Origin: Mesorhizobium sp. M00.F.Ca.ET.216.01.1.1
GTDB lineage: Bacteria; Pseudomonadota; Alphaproteobacteria; Rhizobiales; Rhizobiaceae
DNA: 64,000 nt
Assembly: GCF_004010325.2 (NCBI RefSeq)
Contig: NZ_SADR02000002.1
Coordinates: 346,980 to 410,979 of the forward strand
Direction: 5' to 3'
The notes below the pieces were generated by a model. The model saw only the letters and a list, made by a program, of their open reading frames with translations. It was not told the origin of the DNA and ran no database searches. Position numbers and translations under genes: made by a program. Below are positions 43,223 to 52,088 of this stretch, one piece after another (positions within the stretch are counted from its first letter, which is position 1; every line of letters starts with the position of its first letter).

Positions 43223-44821
43223 ATGGAAAAGACAAAGTTCGGGCTGGCTCTCGCCGCCGCCCTGTCGCTTGCCCCGATTTCGGCTAAGGCTGAGGAACTA
43301 CGCGTCGGGCTTGCGGCGATTGCAACGTCGGTGGATCCGCATTTTCACCGCGCGGGATATAATTTCGATCTTCGCGAAAATATTTCCGACGCACTTGTCT
43401 ATGCGAACGGAGCTACGGGAGAAGTGGAGCCGCGGCTGGCAGCATCCTGGGAAATCACCAGCGATACAAATTGGCTCGTCATCCTCGAACCCAAGGCGAA
43501 GTTCGACAACGGCAATCCGCTGGGGGCAGACGACGTCATCTATTCGCTTTGCCGGGTGCGGAACGTCCCTAACAGTCCTGGCCTGTACAGCGGCTTCATC
43601 GAGACGGTCGCCAATGTCACCGACGCGGGCAACGGCAAGATAATGATCGAAAGCCGAGAGCCGGATCCCAACCTTCTGCGCAACCTCAGCAATATCGGCA
43701 TCGTCGAAAACCCGACCGGCCGGACGCTCACCTACGACGACAAGACCTGCGGCAATGACAGTTGGCTCGACACCAACGGGTTCAACAATGGCACGGTCTC
43801 GGCAGGCATCGGCCATTATCGCGTCACCAAATTCACGCCCGATGTGGAAATAGTGCTCCAGCGTAACGATCAGTATTACGGCAAGCCGGCGCACTATGAC
43901 ACGGTGGTGATCAAGGCGTTGCCCGACAACAGCGCCCGTATCGCGGCTCTGCTCGGCGACTCGGTGGACGTAATCAACTCCGTGCCGATCAACGCCGTGG
44001 AGAGCGTCCAATCCGCGGGCAAGTTCCATCTTTCCTCCACGCCTTCGACCCTGCTGATATTCCTGCTGGCCGACCAGCATCAGGAGCCCACGCCCAAGGT
44101 TTCCGATGCGGACGGCAAGAACCCGTTCCTCGATCCGCGTGTGCGCAAGGCGCTCAATCTGGCGATCAACCGTAATGAAATCGCCGAAACGGTAATGGGC
44201 GGCATGGCTCAGCCCGCCGGCCAGATCATTCTCGACGGCATTTTCGGGCACAATCCGGATCTAGCGCCATATCCCTACGATCCAGCCAAGGCCAAGGCGC
44301 TGCTCGCCGAAGCCGGCTATCCGAACGGCTTTTCTCTCGTGCTGAGCGCGCCCAGCGATCGCTACGTCAACGGTGCCCAGGTTGCGCAGGCGGTGGCCGC
44401 GATGCTCTCGCAGATCGGTCTCCAGGTGACGCTCGAGACGTTCCCGCGCAGCATCTATTTCACCAAGGCCAGTGACTACGAATTCAGCCTCTATCTCGCC
44501 GGTGCGGCAGCCGACACGGGCGAAGGGTTGAGCCAGATGATCAATCTGGCCGGCACCCGCGATCCGGATCGCGGGTGGGGCGGGGCGAACCGTGGCCGGT
44601 ATTCGAGCGAGGTCACCGACAAGCACCTGGCGCAGGCGCAGGCCACGCTCGACGATGCCGAACGCGAAAAGCTGATCCAGGCCGCCTCAAAGCAGGTTTA
44701 CGAAGACGACGGCTACGTACCGCTCTACCACGAGCTTGGCGTCTGGGCGGTCCGCAACGGCATCCAATACGAAGCCAACGCTAACCTCATCAATATCTTC
44801 TACACCGCTCGTCCCGAATGA
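43223..44821 (+). CDS. Family 5 (peptide/opine/nickel) ABC binding protein
   Basis: The 532-residue product has a signal peptide (KFGLALAAALSLAPISAKA) and the family 5 plan: ATSVDPHFHRAGYNFDLREN, EPRLAASWEI, FDNGNPLGADDVIYSL, DPRVRKALNLAINRNEI, and a late AQAVAAMLSQIGLQVTLETF. It is preceded by GGGAGGATAG. The family transports peptides, opines, nickel chelates and aminopolycarboxylates. It begins a six-gene operon that includes a lyase, which suggests a C-N-linked dicarboxylate type of substrate. Confidence 0.88.
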   Translation: MEKTKFGLALAAALSLAPISAKAEELRVGLAAIATSVDPHFHRAGYNFDLRENISDALVYANGATGEVEPRLAASWEITSDTNWLVILEPKAKFDNGNPLGADDVIYSLCRVRNVPNSPGLYSGFIETVANVTDAGNGKIMIESREPDPNLLRNLSNIGIVENPTGRTLTYDDKTCGNDSWLDTNGFNNGTVSAGIGHYRVTKFTPDVEIVLQRNDQYYGKPAHYDTVVIKALPDNSARIAALLGDSVDVINSVPINAVESVQSAGKFHLSSTPSTLLIFLLADQHQEPTPKVSDADGKNPFLDPRVRKALNLAINRNEIAETVMGGMAQPAGQIILDGIFGHNPDLAPYPYDPAKAKALLAEAGYPNGFSLVLSAPSDRYVNGAQVAQAVAAMLSQIGLQVTLETFPRSIYFTKASDYEFSLYLAGAAADTGEGLSQMINLAGTRDPDRGWGGANRGRYSSEVTDKHLAQAQATLDDAEREKLIQAASKQVYEDDGYVPLYHELGVWAVRNGIQYEANANLINIFYTARPE

Positions 44822-44884
44822 CGCGCTGCGGGAAGGCGGGCCGCCGATTGCCGCGCCTTCCCTTTCAGGAAAGTTCCGAGCCAA

Positions 44885-46288
44885 ATGGGCACCGAATTCA
44901 ACGACGCCTTGTCGTCGCAATATGACTACAGGGGTCTGCGCGAAGCCTTCTCGCCTGCGTCGACGTACCACGCATTTCTCGATGTCGAGAAAGCGGTCGC
45001 ATCGGCCCAGGCCGAACTAGGCATGATCCCTGCGGCGTCGGCCGAAGTGATCATCCAGAACTGCCGGTACGAGCGGCTCGACATGGACCGGTTGGCCAAA
45101 GGCTACAGCACCACTCGCCATCCGCTGATGCCGCTCATCAACGAGCTCGTCCGGCTTTGCGGGCCGGCGCATGGGGGTTATGTGCATTGGGGCATCACCA
45201 CGCAGAATGTCGTACAGACAGGGCTCCTGCTGCTGGCCAAGCGCGCGCAGGAAACGCTGGACGTAATCGTGGCCGACATCCTGCGGCATCTGGGACGACA
45301 CGCCCGTACGCACGCGACGACGGCCATGGCTGGCCGGACCCATTACCGCCATGCGGTGCCGATCACCTTCGGTTTCAAGGTCGCCGTCTGGATCGAGGAA
45401 TTCCTGCAGGCTATCGACCGCCTACACGAAGCGCAAAAGCGCGCCTTCGCCGTCATGACCGGCGGCGCGGTCGGCTGCTTTTCGGCCTTGGGAAAAAAAG
45501 GGCCGGCTTTCCAGTCGCGGGTCGCCGAATTGCTGGGCATGGAGGAGATGGCCATCCCGTCGCGGGCCATTCGCAGCCATATCTGCGAATACGTCAACGC
45601 ATTGAGCCTACTGGCGGCCGCATGTCACAAGATAGCCGAGGAGATCTATCAAAGCGGCTCGGAAGAATATGGCGAACTCCACGAACAGCGGGTCGAAGGG
45701 TCGATCGGCTCGTCAACCATGCCCCAGAAGATCAATCCGATCCTCGGCTATGGCATCATTTCCGGCAGCAACAAGCTTTACGCGCTTGCGGGGATGTTGA
45801 TGGCCAGCGCCCATCGCCCCTTCGAGTCGGATGGCAGCACCAACCAGCTTTTCGAGGACAGCCTGGCAGAGGTTGTCCAGACCGTTGGCGAGATACTGGT
45901 CCGGACCGAATTGCTGGTCCGGGACCTCGACGTTGACACTATCAGGATGCGCGAAAATCTCGACCTGTCGCAGGGCGCGATCTTCGGCGAAATGGCAATG
46001 ATGCGGCTGGGCGAAACGCTGGGCAAGCACATGGGGCACGAACTCGTCCATGAGGCGGCCATAGCGGCTCAAACCAAGGGCGTGTCTTTCCTTGACGAAA
46101 TCCTGCATCTGCCGGGCGGGACCTCGCTGAGGGCGGAGATCAAGCACAGGCTGGAGGGTAATGGCGCCAACGGAATATGCGCCGAATATGCCATTTACTT
46201 CGGTTCGCTGGTCGAGGACCTGACGATGAATTCCTTGCCTGCGATCGGGGAGCGCCGGATAAACGCCTTTCTCAAGGCCGAACCGTAA
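44885..46288 (+). CDS. Lyase of the fumarase/aspartase superfamily (PurB/CMLE-like)
   Basis: The 467-residue enzyme has the superfamily signature GSSTMPQKINP near residue 277 with the catalytic serine loop. Earlier conserved regions are HGGYVHWGITTQNVVQTGL and TTAMAGRTHYRHAVPITFGF. Length and pattern fit adenylosuccinate lyase and carboxymuconate cycloisomerase relatives. All members eliminate fumarate or a related group from a C-N bond or cyclise it. Being the second gene of a family 5 ABC operon, it probably cleaves the imported compound; an N-substituted aspartate, aminopolycarboxylate or opine is a fair guess but unproven. A housekeeping PurB role is unlikely here. Confidence 0.82.
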   Translation: MGTEFNDALSSQYDYRGLREAFSPASTYHAFLDVEKAVASAQAELGMIPAASAEVIIQNCRYERLDMDRLAKGYSTTRHPLMPLINELVRLCGPAHGGYVHWGITTQNVVQTGLLLLAKRAQETLDVIVADILRHLGRHARTHATTAMAGRTHYRHAVPITFGFKVAVWIEEFLQAIDRLHEAQKRAFAVMTGGAVGCFSALGKKGPAFQSRVAELLGMEEMAIPSRAIRSHICEYVNALSLLAAACHKIAEEIYQSGSEEYGELHEQRVEGSIGSSTMPQKINPILGYGIISGSNKLYALAGMLMASAHRPFESDGSTNQLFEDSLAEVVQTVGEILVRTELLVRDLDVDTIRMRENLDLSQGAIFGEMAMMRLGETLGKHMGHELVHEAAIAAQTKGVSFLDEILHLPGGTSLRAEIKHRLEGNGANGICAEYAIYFGSLVEDLTMNSLPAIGERRINAFLKAEP

Positions 46289-47272
46289 ATGCTGTCCTTC
46301 GTCTTGAAGCGCTTGCTGCAAAGCGTGATCGTGATGCTCTTGCTCTCGATCGTCATTTTCGTGGGCTTGTGGCTGATCGGCAATCCGGCCGACGTGTTGA
46401 TCTCTTCCGAGGCGACCGAGGCCGACCGGCTCGCAGCGATAAAGGCTCTCGGACTCGATAAGCCTTTGTGGCAGCAATATCTCATCTTCCTGGGCAATGC
46501 TGTCCAGGGGGACTGGGGTACATCCTTCGTCTACAAGGAGCCGGTCACCACCATCCTGCTCCAGCGCCTTCCGGCCAGTGTGGAACTGGCGGCGGTGGCC
46601 TTCGTCATCGCGATTACAGTTTCAATTCCCGCCGGGCTTTATGCAGGCCTGCGGCCCGATTCAGCACCGGCGCGCGCGATCATGGCGTTTTCATTGGTCG
46701 GCGTCAGCATCCCGACCTTCTGGCAGGGCATGCTGCTGATCATCGCCTTCGGCATCGCCATACCCATCCTGCCGGTCGGCGACCGTGGCGACATCGCCAC
46801 TTATTTCGGCATCACGAGCAGCCTGTGGACGCTCGACGGATGGTCGCATGTCGTGTTGCCGGCCTTCAGCCTCGCGCTTCTCAAGATGTCGCTGCTGATC
46901 CGTGTCACCCGCGCCGCGACGGTCGAGGTGTCGCATCTTGATTTTGTCACCTTCGCCTATGCCAAGGGCGTACGGGCCTGGAAGGTCGTGATAGGGCACA
47001 TCCTGCGCAACGCGCTGATCCCGTTGGTGACCGTCATCGGCATCGAAGTGGGCAACCTGCTCGCCTATGGCGTGATCACCGAGACGGTCTTTTCCTGGCC
47101 GGGACTCGGGAAGCTTCTGATCAATTCGATCAAGGTCCTCGACCGCCCCCTCATCGTGGCGCAACTGACCTACACGGCGCTGCTCTTCATCTTCATCAAC
47201 TTCGTCGTCGATATTCTCTACACGGTCATCGACCCGCGCGTGAAATCGGTCATGGGGCGGCAGGTGACATGA
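46289..47272 (+). CDS. DppB-type ABC permease
   Basis: The 327-residue protein begins directly after the lyase stop. It has the DppB arrangement: FVLKRLLQSVIVMLLLSIVI as first helix, a periplasmic loop with WQQYLIFLGNAVQGDWGTSF, then VAFVIAITVSIPAGLYAGLR and the coupling loop FAYAKGVRAWKVVIGHILRN. The end GVITETVFSWPGLGKLLINS is typical. It overlaps the next permease by four bases. Confidence 0.88.
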   Translation: MLSFVLKRLLQSVIVMLLLSIVIFVGLWLIGNPADVLISSEATEADRLAAIKALGLDKPLWQQYLIFLGNAVQGDWGTSFVYKEPVTTILLQRLPASVELAAVAFVIAITVSIPAGLYAGLRPDSAPARAIMAFSLVGVSIPTFWQGMLLIIAFGIAIPILPVGDRGDIATYFGITSSLWTLDGWSHVVLPAFSLALLKMSLLIRVTRAATVEVSHLDFVTFAYAKGVRAWKVVIGHILRNALIPLVTVIGIEVGNLLAYGVITETVFSWPGLGKLLINSIKVLDRPLIVAQLTYTALLFIFINFVVDILYTVIDPRVKSVMGRQVT

Positions 47273-48480
47273 GTTTGGCCGCGATGGACGAGTTCGGCCG
47301 CCACTTCGCCGAAAGCCGTGTCGCGGTGGCGAGCCTGCTGGTGAGCCTCGCCTTCCTGCTCTGCGCCATCTTTGCGCCGGTGATCGCGCCGACTAATCCC
47401 TATGACCTGTCCCAACTCCAGCTTGCCGATGCCTTGAAACCCGTCGACTCGCCGAAGGTCGTGCCCGGCGAGGAATTGCGCGTAAGGGTAACAGTTGCGA
47501 ACGGCACCGCCACGTTCGAGGATTTGCCCGAGGGCAGCGTAATCAAGGCAATCACTGCAGAAGCTTGCGGAGAAAAATGCCTCGACGCCGGCGTCGAGCC
47601 CGCCGATGTCGACCTCGAAAGCCTGCAGATTCGTGGTTTGCCGCCCGGGCTAAGCGTAGAAGGTGCGAGCAAGCATCCGGTCCAGCCCTGGTGGACCGTT
47701 GCGGCTCCTGCCGACGGCAAAGCTAGAATCGTGGCCGAAGGCGCCTTTCCTTCAGATGTCAGCTTTCTTGCCATCGTCAAATCCGCGCCGCACGAGACCG
47801 GGTTTGTCTTCCGTCTGGGCACTGACAGTTTCGGCCGCGACATGCTCTCGGCCATTCTCTACGGTATCCGGATCAGCGTCATCGTCGGCCTTGTCGCGGC
47901 CGGTACGGCCATGGTCCTCGGGATCGGCCTTGGCCTGCTGGCGGCCTGGATGGGCGGGACAGTAGATGCCATCATCATGCGCGCGGTCGATTTCATGCTC
48001 GGCTTTCCGGCCTTGCTCGTTGGGCTGGCCGTGCTTGCCATTCTCGGCAACGGAATCGACAAGGTCGTCTTCGCCATCATTATCGTGCAGTGGTCCTATT
48101 ACGCGCGCACGACCCGTTCGGTGGCGATGGCGGAACTGGGCAAGGAATACGTGGAGGCGGCCAAAACCCTTCGCTTGTCGCCCGTGCGCATCATGCTGCG
48201 CCACGTCCTGCCCAATTGCCTGCCGCAAGTCATCGTCCTGTTCACGCTCAACATCGCCTCGGCGATTTCACTTGAATCCTCACTCAGCTTTCTGGGTGTT
48301 GGCCTGCCCCTCACGCAACCTTCGCTCGGCATGCTGATCGCCAACGGCTACGAATTCATCTTCTCGCAGAAGTACTGGATCAGCCTCTATCCCGGCATCG
48401 TGCTGCTCGCGATGATCGTGGCGGTGAACCTGCTAGGCGACAGGCTAAGAGACCTCAACAACCCGCGACTGGCCCGGTGA
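47269..48480 (+). CDS. DppC-type ABC permease with an inserted periplasmic domain
   Basis: The 403-residue permease is about 110 residues longer than normal DppC. After the first helix (ASLLVSLAFLLCAIFAPVIA) and PTNPYDLSQL, residues about 60-178 form an extra, probably beta-rich periplasmic domain with a Cys pair (EACGEKC). The normal sequence resumes at FRLGTDSFGRDMLSAILYG. The rest is standard, with coupling loop EYVEAAKTLRLSPVRIMLRH and LSFLGVGLPLTQPSLG. The insertion could contact the binding protein or the ligand. Confidence 0.88.
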   Translation: MSLAAMDEFGRHFAESRVAVASLLVSLAFLLCAIFAPVIAPTNPYDLSQLQLADALKPVDSPKVVPGEELRVRVTVANGTATFEDLPEGSVIKAITAEACGEKCLDAGVEPADVDLESLQIRGLPPGLSVEGASKHPVQPWWTVAAPADGKARIVAEGAFPSDVSFLAIVKSAPHETGFVFRLGTDSFGRDMLSAILYGIRISVIVGLVAAGTAMVLGIGLGLLAAWMGGTVDAIIMRAVDFMLGFPALLVGLAVLAILGNGIDKVVFAIIIVQWSYYARTTRSVAMAELGKEYVEAAKTLRLSPVRIMLRHVLPNCLPQVIVLFTLNIASAISLESSLSFLGVGLPLTQPSLGMLIANGYEFIFSQKYWISLYPGIVLLAMIVAVNLLGDRLRDLNNPRLAR

Positions 48481-48488
48481 GGTGGGCG

Positions 48489-49457
48489 ATGACGGAAGCG
48501 CTCCTCGATGTCGAAAAACTCAATACCTGGTTCTATACCCGCAAAGGCATCGTCAAATCCGTGCGCGACGTTTCCTTCGATCTTCGCCGTGGCGAGGTTC
48601 TGGGGATCGTCGGGGAATCCGGATCGGGAAAATCGGTCACAGGCATGTCCATCATGGGGCAGATCGATGAACCGGGCCGGATCGTCTCAGGCTCGATCAA
48701 ACTCGCCGGCGAAGAACTCACCACACTCAGCTTCACCCAGATGCGCCATTATCGCGGCAAGCGCATCGCCATGGTCTTCCAGAACCCGCTGATGACGCTC
48801 AACCCGGTCATGCGCATTCGCGACCAAATGTTCGAGGCCATCGGCGAGCACGAAAACGTCGCGCGAAAGGAAATACACCGCCGCTGCGTCGATGCGCTGT
48901 CGGCGGTCGGCATCCCGTCGCCCGAGGAACGGCTCAACGCCTATCCGCACGAATTGTCCGGCGGCATGCGCCAGCGCGTGGTGATCGCAACAGCCCTGCT
49001 GCTCGGGCCCGACATGATCATCGCGGACGAACCCACGACCGCGCTCGACGTCACTATCCAGGCCCAGATCATTTACCAGATCCGCCGGCAAATCGACCAG
49101 CGCGGGCTCGGCATGATCTGGATCTCCCACGACCTGTCCACCTTATCGGAACTCGCCGACCGGATCATGGTCATGTATGCCGGAGCCACGATGGAGATCG
49201 GAACCACCGAGGAGATCATCGGCCTCGCGCGCCATCCCTATACCCGCCGGCTGCTCGAATCCGTCCCTTCTCGCAACAAGCCCGGAGAGAAGCTGCAGCA
49301 GATACCGGGCAATATGCCCTCGCTCCTCTCTCTGGGGCAGGGATGTCCTTTTGCCAGCCGATGCGAGCGCGCCACGGCGATCTGCAACGAGACGGTTGCG
49401 CCGACGCAACTGTCGGACACGCATCGCATCTGGTGCAATCATCCGTTCGAGGATTGA
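48489..49457 (+). CDS. DppD-type ABC ATPase
   Basis: The 322-residue ATPase has Walker [10 protein letters not shown] near residue 42, signature [18 protein letters not shown], Walker [15 protein letters not shown] and switch [16 protein letters not shown]-terminal oligopeptide-type motif with four cysteines ([18 protein letters not shown]) binds an Fe-S cluster in some relatives. ATG at 48489 has GAGGTGGG upstream; an in-frame GTG overlaps the permease stop. It pairs with the next gene's ATPase. Confidence 0.88.
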   Translation: MTEALLDVEKLNTWFYTRKGIVKSVRDVSFDLRRGEVLGIVGESGSGKSVTGMSIMGQIDEPGRIVSGSIKLAGEELTTLSFTQMRHYRGKRIAMVFQNPLMTLNPVMRIRDQMFEAIGEHENVARKEIHRRCVDALSAVGIPSPEERLNAYPHELSGGMRQRVVIATALLLGPDMIIADEPTTALDVTIQAQIIYQIRRQIDQRGLGMIWISHDLSTLSELADRIMVMYAGATMEIGTTEEIIGLARHPYTRRLLESVPSRNKPGEKLQQIPGNMPSLLSLGQGCPFASRCERATAICNETVAPTQLSDTHRIWCNHPFED

Positions 49458-49461
49458 GCCT

Positions 49462-50451
49462 TTGCAACAGACGATCCTTGAGGTTCAGGACCTGTCGCGC
49501 AGCTTTCGTAGCGGACGCGACCCGCTTCGTCGCCTAGCGGACTGGCTTTCCGGCATCGAGCCGCCTGTTGTACGGGCAGTCGAGAATGTCACGCTCAGCA
49601 TCAGCCCGGGAGAGACCCTTGGAGTGGTCGGCGAATCTGGCTGCGGCAAGTCAACGCTCGCCCGGATGATCGCTGGCATTCTGCCGATCTCTTCGGGCCG
49701 GATGCGGTTCCGCGGCGAACCCTACGAGAGCCTGCTATCGCGCAAACGCGATGCGCTCAAGATCCAGATGGTGTTCCAAGACCCGCTCTCCTCGCTCAAT
49801 CCGAGGCTCAAGGTTCGCGACATTATCGGTGAGGCTGCGGTCGTGCACGGCATCGTGCCGCGATCGAAAATTCGCGATTACGTCGCCGACCTTCTCGCCC
49901 GCGTCGGCCTGCCTCCCGAGGCCGCAGGCCGCTATCCGCACCAATTCTCGGGCGGCCAGCGCCAGCGAGTGGGCATCGCCCGTGCATTGGCGGTCAATCC
50001 CGAAATTCTGATCTGCGACGAGGCGGTGGCCGCTCTCGACGTTTCGGTCCAGGCGCAGGTTATCAACCTGTTCATGGACATCAAGCGCGACAGGGGGCTG
50101 ACCATGGTGTTCATAAGCCACGACCTGGGCGTAATCCGGCACCTCTGCGACCGCGTTGCGGTAATGTATCTGGGGCGTGTGGTGGAACTCGCCAAAACCG
50201 AGGACCTGTTCGCCGCCCCAACTCATCCCTATACCCGCATGCTATTGGAGGGCATGCCCAGGATTTCACTAAAGCGGCGGGAATTTCTGCCGATCCAGGG
50301 CGAAATTCCCTCGCCCCTCGCGCCGCCGAGCGGGTGTCACTTTCACCCCCGCTGTCCCATCGCCACACAGCAATGTCGGCAAGTTCGTCCCGAATTGCGT
50401 GAGATGGCGCCGGGCCATGTCCACCGGTGTCTGAACGCGGTAGCCAGTTAG
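49462..50451 (+). CDS. DppF-type ABC ATPase
   Basis: The 329-residue ATPase begins five bases after the DppD stop with a TTG (LQQTILEVQDLSRSF), GAGG lying about nine bases before it; no ATG is available before the first conserved strand. Walker A is GESGCGKST, signature FSGGQRQRVGIARALAV, Walker B ILICDEAVAALDVS and switch FISHDLGVIRHLCD. Walker B has EAV rather than the usual EPT. The C-terminus has the HPRCPIATQQC cysteine motif. It is the last gene of the operon. Confidence 0.86.
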   Translation: MQQTILEVQDLSRSFRSGRDPLRRLADWLSGIEPPVVRAVENVTLSISPGETLGVVGESGCGKSTLARMIAGILPISSGRMRFRGEPYESLLSRKRDALKIQMVFQDPLSSLNPRLKVRDIIGEAAVVHGIVPRSKIRDYVADLLARVGLPPEAAGRYPHQFSGGQRQRVGIARALAVNPEILICDEAVAALDVSVQAQVINLFMDIKRDRGLTMVFISHDLGVIRHLCDRVAVMYLGRVVELAKTEDLFAAPTHPYTRMLLEGMPRISLKRREFLPIQGEIPSPLAPPSGCHFHPRCPIATQQCRQVRPELREMAPGHVHRCLNAVAS

Positions 50452-50973
50452 CCCGCAGCCTGACGCGCCAAGCTTCAAAACAGCGCCAGAGCGTATGTGT
50501 CTTCCTATCACCTTGCAAGTGATGTGACCCGTGTCGTCGAGATGACCAGCCAGTCGAAAGATACCAGAAAACTTTCGCGCTTTCGCGCAGCTCGAAGACA
50601 TGTAGCAACGTCCGGCTAACCGCAACGTCAACGGCGGCGGTTGTCCTCGACGTCTGTCTTTCGCGACGACGCGTGCCATCCGTGTCCGATTTCTTACCGC
50701 CGACGAGTTCCGCACTGCAATCTTATGCGACTTTTGAAGCACAGATCATGAACATGGAGAGGCGCTCCGGCATGTTTGACGTGGACCGCCTTGAGGTCAG
50801 ATTGGGCCGGAAGCCGTCGATCCGCTTCTCAGCAAATATCCGAAAGCGGATGCTCGTTCGGGAAGCTATCGGTGCGAAGCCGCATCGGATACGGATTCAA
50901 GCCAAGGTGCTAGGAGACACGGCATGGGTGGATCAACATCTCACGAAACGAGCAGGATGCTACAGGGGTCCCA
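50452..50973. other. 520-base region after the peptide/opine ABC operon
   Basis: A plus-strand frame of about 100 codons (VDRLEVRLGRKPSIRFSANI, then REAIGAKPHRIRIQAKV) is basic and could be a remnant, but it lacks a ribosome site and known relatives. No clear terminator hairpin is seen. The stretch marks the change from the metabolic operon to accessory DNA. Confidence 0.35.
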
Positions 50974-51770
50974 ATGGCATATGAAATCGTCCCCGCGACT
51001 GAAGCGACGATGGCTGAGGTCGAGGCGTGGCTCGACGTAGAGGAATCTATCTACAAGACTGCTATCGAGGCTTGGGAAGCCGGAGGATACGTCGGTGACG
51101 GGCCGCCCCGCGGCTTCCGCTGCAATTGGGACTCGGTCAAGCGGACCTGGAGCGAGGGCAACGCCCGTGTCGATATCCTCATGGTGGACGGTCACGCCGT
51201 CGGGATCCTCGACGGTACGGACATCTTGGAGATCAGGCCCGACCTCCGGAGGGAAGGCTACGGGCGCCTCCTGGCGGACTTCATGGTCGACGTCGCCCAC
51301 AACGAAGGGCGCTCGGTCCTCGAAATCGAGATCGCGCCATGGACCGCGGAGCCCTTCTGGAAGCGCATGGGTTTCACCGTCGTGCCCGACCGTCGAGGCA
51401 GCGGCGGCGGAATTTACGCCTACCGAATCCTCCACAAGGTCTACAGTCTTTCCGACGGCGAGCGGGTCTCCTTCTCCATCCAGTTCTATTCGGAGCACGA
51501 GCGGTACAGGGAAAATCCGAAGCCTTTCTCTCGGTTTTCAGGTATGGGCGAACGTCTGCCAGACGGGAGCGTCCAGCTGCCGAGCGGGCATTCTGCTTCG
51601 AGCCTATCCACAGTCAGCACGGAGACTACTTCGTCAGCATCGAGCTAGGCGGCGAGGCGATTCACTTCGACAAGGTCAAGTACGAGACGAGCAAGGCCAA
51701 CGGTATCCGGCTAGATGCCGGCTATACGTACTTCATCGACCGCATCACACCGCAGTCCTCGCCCGACTAG
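50974..51770 (+). pseudogene. GNAT-family N-acetyltransferase with a C-terminal frameshift
   Basis: The first 200 codons hold a GNAT fold: VDILMVDGHAVGILDGTDIL, the acetyl-CoA loop LRREGYGRLLADFMVDVAHN and WKRMGFTVVPDRRG. Near 51575, after PDGSVQLP, the natural continuation (ERAFCFEPIHSQHGDYFVSI, then FDKVKYETSKANGIRLDAGY) lies in another frame and runs to the stop at 51770; the original frame ends at 51648 in low-complexity Ser/Thr. One missing base explains it. The acetyltransferase core is intact, so a shortened active protein is possible. Confidence 0.7.
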
Positions 51771-52088
51771 GACTCGATCTGTGGAGGTAGCCAGCGCTGC
51801 GCTCCGAGGGCGTGCACCGCCCCATCGAAGACGAAGGCGACGCTGAAGCGCGCGGTACATGCAGCTGCGAAATAAGTGTTCCAGTTGGGGGCCGCAAAGA
51901 GACCGTCCGCTTTTAGAGTGGGTGGCCAATAAAACCGGACTTACGTGAGATTTGGACACACAGTTTCGGTTCGAATCTCGCCCGGCGGGCCGAAAGCGAC
52001 GAATAGAGGTAAGCGCTAATTTCCCAGCACGTTGACGCCCCTTTCCACGATTGATCGCCTTCGGATCGGTTCAAGGCGTGGAGTTGGA

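Noticed and set aside
51968..51995. Possible tRNA T-arm (GGTTCGAATC)
   Set aside because: The bases on both sides do not pair to a T-stem and no anticodon arm or acceptor stem surrounds it.
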